Assembly (NCBI RefSeq): GCF_008369935.1
Contig: NZ_VTUZ01000013.1
Location: 182,391-246,390 of the forward strand
Length of the DNA stretch: 64,000 nucleotides
Direction: 5' to 3'
From: Paraburkholderia panacisoli
GTDB taxonomy: Bacteria > Pseudomonadota > Gammaproteobacteria > Burkholderiales > Burkholderiaceae
Shown in pieces: positions 62,820-64,000 of this stretch. The notes under the pieces are model-generated. The model saw only the letters and a program-made list of their open reading frames with translations. It searched no databases and had not been told where the DNA came from. The translations under genes and the position numbers were made by a program. The stretch's first letter is position 1; every line of letters begins with the position of its first letter.

Positions 62820-63524
62820 TCAAACTTCTGCGGAGTCGCTGGAGTCCGCATCAGTAGCCGTTGCTTCTGGCTGACCGATGGAAGCGGCAAATCCGATCTC
62901 GTATGCAAATCTGAATAGCTCCGCATCGCGCTCAATGCCAAGCTTGCGCATTGCGGTTCTCTTTTGGCTGCTCACTGTCTGCTTCGTCCGATTCAACTGC
63001 GCAGCTATTTCGGTGATCGTGACGCCGGACACATAGAGACGCACGACCTCCGCTTCCCGGCTCGATAGCGCGGACACGCTTTTGCTTGAGAACTGCGCGG
63101 CTGCCGCCACTTCGCCATGCTCGCGCGTGGAGGGTGAAAAATAGATTGCACCGGCATGCACGGCGTGGATCGCTGTAATCAAACGGCCAATATCCCTTGC
63201 TTTGTTCAGCACGGAATGAATACCGATTTTCCGCAATTCGGCAGCGATGGCCATGTTGTCGATCGTAGTGAATACGACAATTTTCAGGTCAGGATGGCGG
63301 CGCCGCAAGAACGACAGCATTGCCATGCCGTCACCGTATTCTCCGCCAGGCATCGAGTAGTCCGTGACGAGAATGTCGCACGGTGCCCACGACAGCAATT
63401 CCACAATTTCTGTCGAATCGCGGGCCGTCTCCACTACATTGAGCGTGTGGATTCGCGATAACTCATGCTTGACTCCGGCGATCAAAGCCGGATGGTCGTC
63501 AGCAAGTATCAGGTTGATTCTCAT
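62820..63524 (-). CDS. RcsB/NarL-type LuxR-family response regulator
   Basis: 234 residues. Receiver domain with acidic pocket D9/D10, phospho-acceptor D55 (VTDYSMPGG), T86 and K108; C-terminal LuxR HTH (about 155-215, LSSREAEVVRLYVSGVTITE). YSMPGGEYGDGMAML is characteristic of RcsB-like regulators. No histidine kinase is in the window. A 20-residue acidic C-terminal tail is unusual. Confidence 0.9.
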   Translation of the reverse strand: MRINLILADDHPALIAGVKHELSRIHTLNVVETARDSTEIVELLSWAPCDILVTDYSMPGGEYGDGMAMLSFLRRRHPDLKIVVFTTIDNMAIAAELRKIGIHSVLNKARDIGRLITAIHAVHAGAIYFSPSTREHGEVAAAAQFSSKSVSALSSREAEVVRLYVSGVTITEIAAQLNRTKQTVSSQKRTAMRKLGIERDAELFRFAYEIGFAASIGQPEATATDADSSDSAEV

Positions 63525-63883
63525 GGTGCCCTCAATCGGTTGACTGGCTTATCGAGTAGTTTTCGAGGAGATTTAATGTAGTGCCGACGATGAGACACCT
63601 GTTTCGTACTGGCCAGATTTAGTGCCAAGGCGTGTCTGACCAGTCTGAAAGTTCGGTCAAGTCATGTATGGCGAACGCTAGTTGCCGTTCAAGGTAATAG
63701 GACGCGGCGATGCCATGGGCCCCGAGCGACGTTTCGGTTTCCGCGGTAGCACAATCGGGTCAATAACTTGGATTGGCAGGCGCATCGCGCCAGCCACGGG
63801 CACTCAGTCAAGGAAGACCGCAGATTCCTCACGCCGGTGCTGCGGAGGACATTTTCCTTGCAAATAGCGGCGCATAAGCCCTA
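63525..63883. other. Gap ahead of an orphan terminator; possible sRNA locus
   Basis: No convincing ORF, yet a strong plus-strand terminator ends it. A small RNA or short transcript from within this stretch is possible. A divergent promoter for the response regulator should also lie here. Confidence 0.4.
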
Positions 63884-63919
63884 ATGCCGTTCAGTTAAGC
63901 GACTGAACGGCATTTTTTT
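63884..63919 (+). terminator. Strong rho-independent terminator
   Basis: A perfect 12-bp stem ATGCCGTTCAGT / ACTGAACGGCAT with a 6-base loop (TAAGCG), followed by seven T. The orientation fits a plus-strand transcript. No annotated plus-strand gene precedes it within 1.8 kb. Confidence 0.85.
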
Positions 63920-64000
63920 GTGGCGCAAAGTGGTTGTAAACGTGACGCAGGGGTGTTAACTTTCATCGCCATGCTGGTCGATGATCTACGCCCACTCGTC

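Noticed and set aside
1..64000. tRNA, rRNA, riboswitch or complete insertion sequence
   Set aside because: No tRNA T-loop patterns, rRNA blocks, known riboswitch cores or paired terminal inverted repeats were recognised.

Overview
The window is about 62-65% GC by eye. Gene content and style point to a Burkholderiaceae chromosome or megaplasmid, probably Paraburkholderia or a close relative: a fused EIIA-HPr-EI PTS protein, an EIICBB GlcNAc permease, many LysR/AraC/TetR-controlled oxidoreductases, Tar-like chemoreceptors and IS66 remnants. No rRNA, tRNA or CRISPR array was seen. This is accessory, secondary-metabolism DNA with many broken genes.

Layout. 1-2.1 kb is a gene graveyard: a frameshifted SAM-dependent carboxyl methyltransferase, pieces of a DUF4239 membrane protein and a ClcA channel, an IS66 transposase remnant and a small lipoprotein-like fragment. 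2.6-5.0 kb is a single-chain fusion of an O-antigen ligase-like domain and a family 9 glycosyltransferase. 5.4-9.1 kb holds three short-chain dehydrogenases transcribed divergently from an AraC regulator. 9.2-13.6 kb carries two chemoreceptors flanking a GFA-type zinc protein. 13.9-14.9 kb has a small ORF under LexA-type boxes and an EmrA remnant. 15-17.1 kb is a coupled patatin / micro-ORF / GNAT operon. 17.2-23.8 kb contains TetR/old-yellow-enzyme, cupin/AraC, LysE/LysR and an NnrU-like protein. 23.9-30.5 kb pairs a class III nucleotidyl cyclase-AAA-TPR protein with a divergent SulP-STAS-cNMP-binding transporter and an SRPBCC protein.

30.9-49.3 kb looks like a carbon-storage and low-oxygen metabolism island. 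It has glgX (preceded by a deletion remnant of glgP), a five-gene minus-strand operon (EIIA-HPr-EI, NagE, then iron-sulfur, flavoprotein and NuoF-like subunits of a probable soluble NADH-linked fumarate-reductase-type enzyme), a deleted AspT-type transporter, D-lactate dehydrogenase, and phosphoketolase plus glycogen phosphorylase. Together these could take up GlcNAc or hexose, mobilise glycogen, make acetyl-phosphate and dispose of NADH through lactate or fumarate/succinate; that integrated role is inference.

50-64 kb carries a BBE-like FAD oxidase, an ECF41-like sigma factor with a divergent small monooxygenase-like protein, Ap4A phosphorylase with adenosine-specific kinase, an FkbM methyltransferase, a LysR / peroxiredoxin-like / SDR group, a TetR-haloalkane dehalogenase operon with duplicated operators, another IS66 remnant, an RcsB/NarL-type response regulator and an orphan strong terminator.

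Best candidates for new biology: the cyclase / cNMP-gated SulP pair, the PTS-coupled NADH:fumarate-reductase-like operon, the ligase-GT9 fusion, the LexA-boxed small protein, and the dehalogenase operon with its twin operators.
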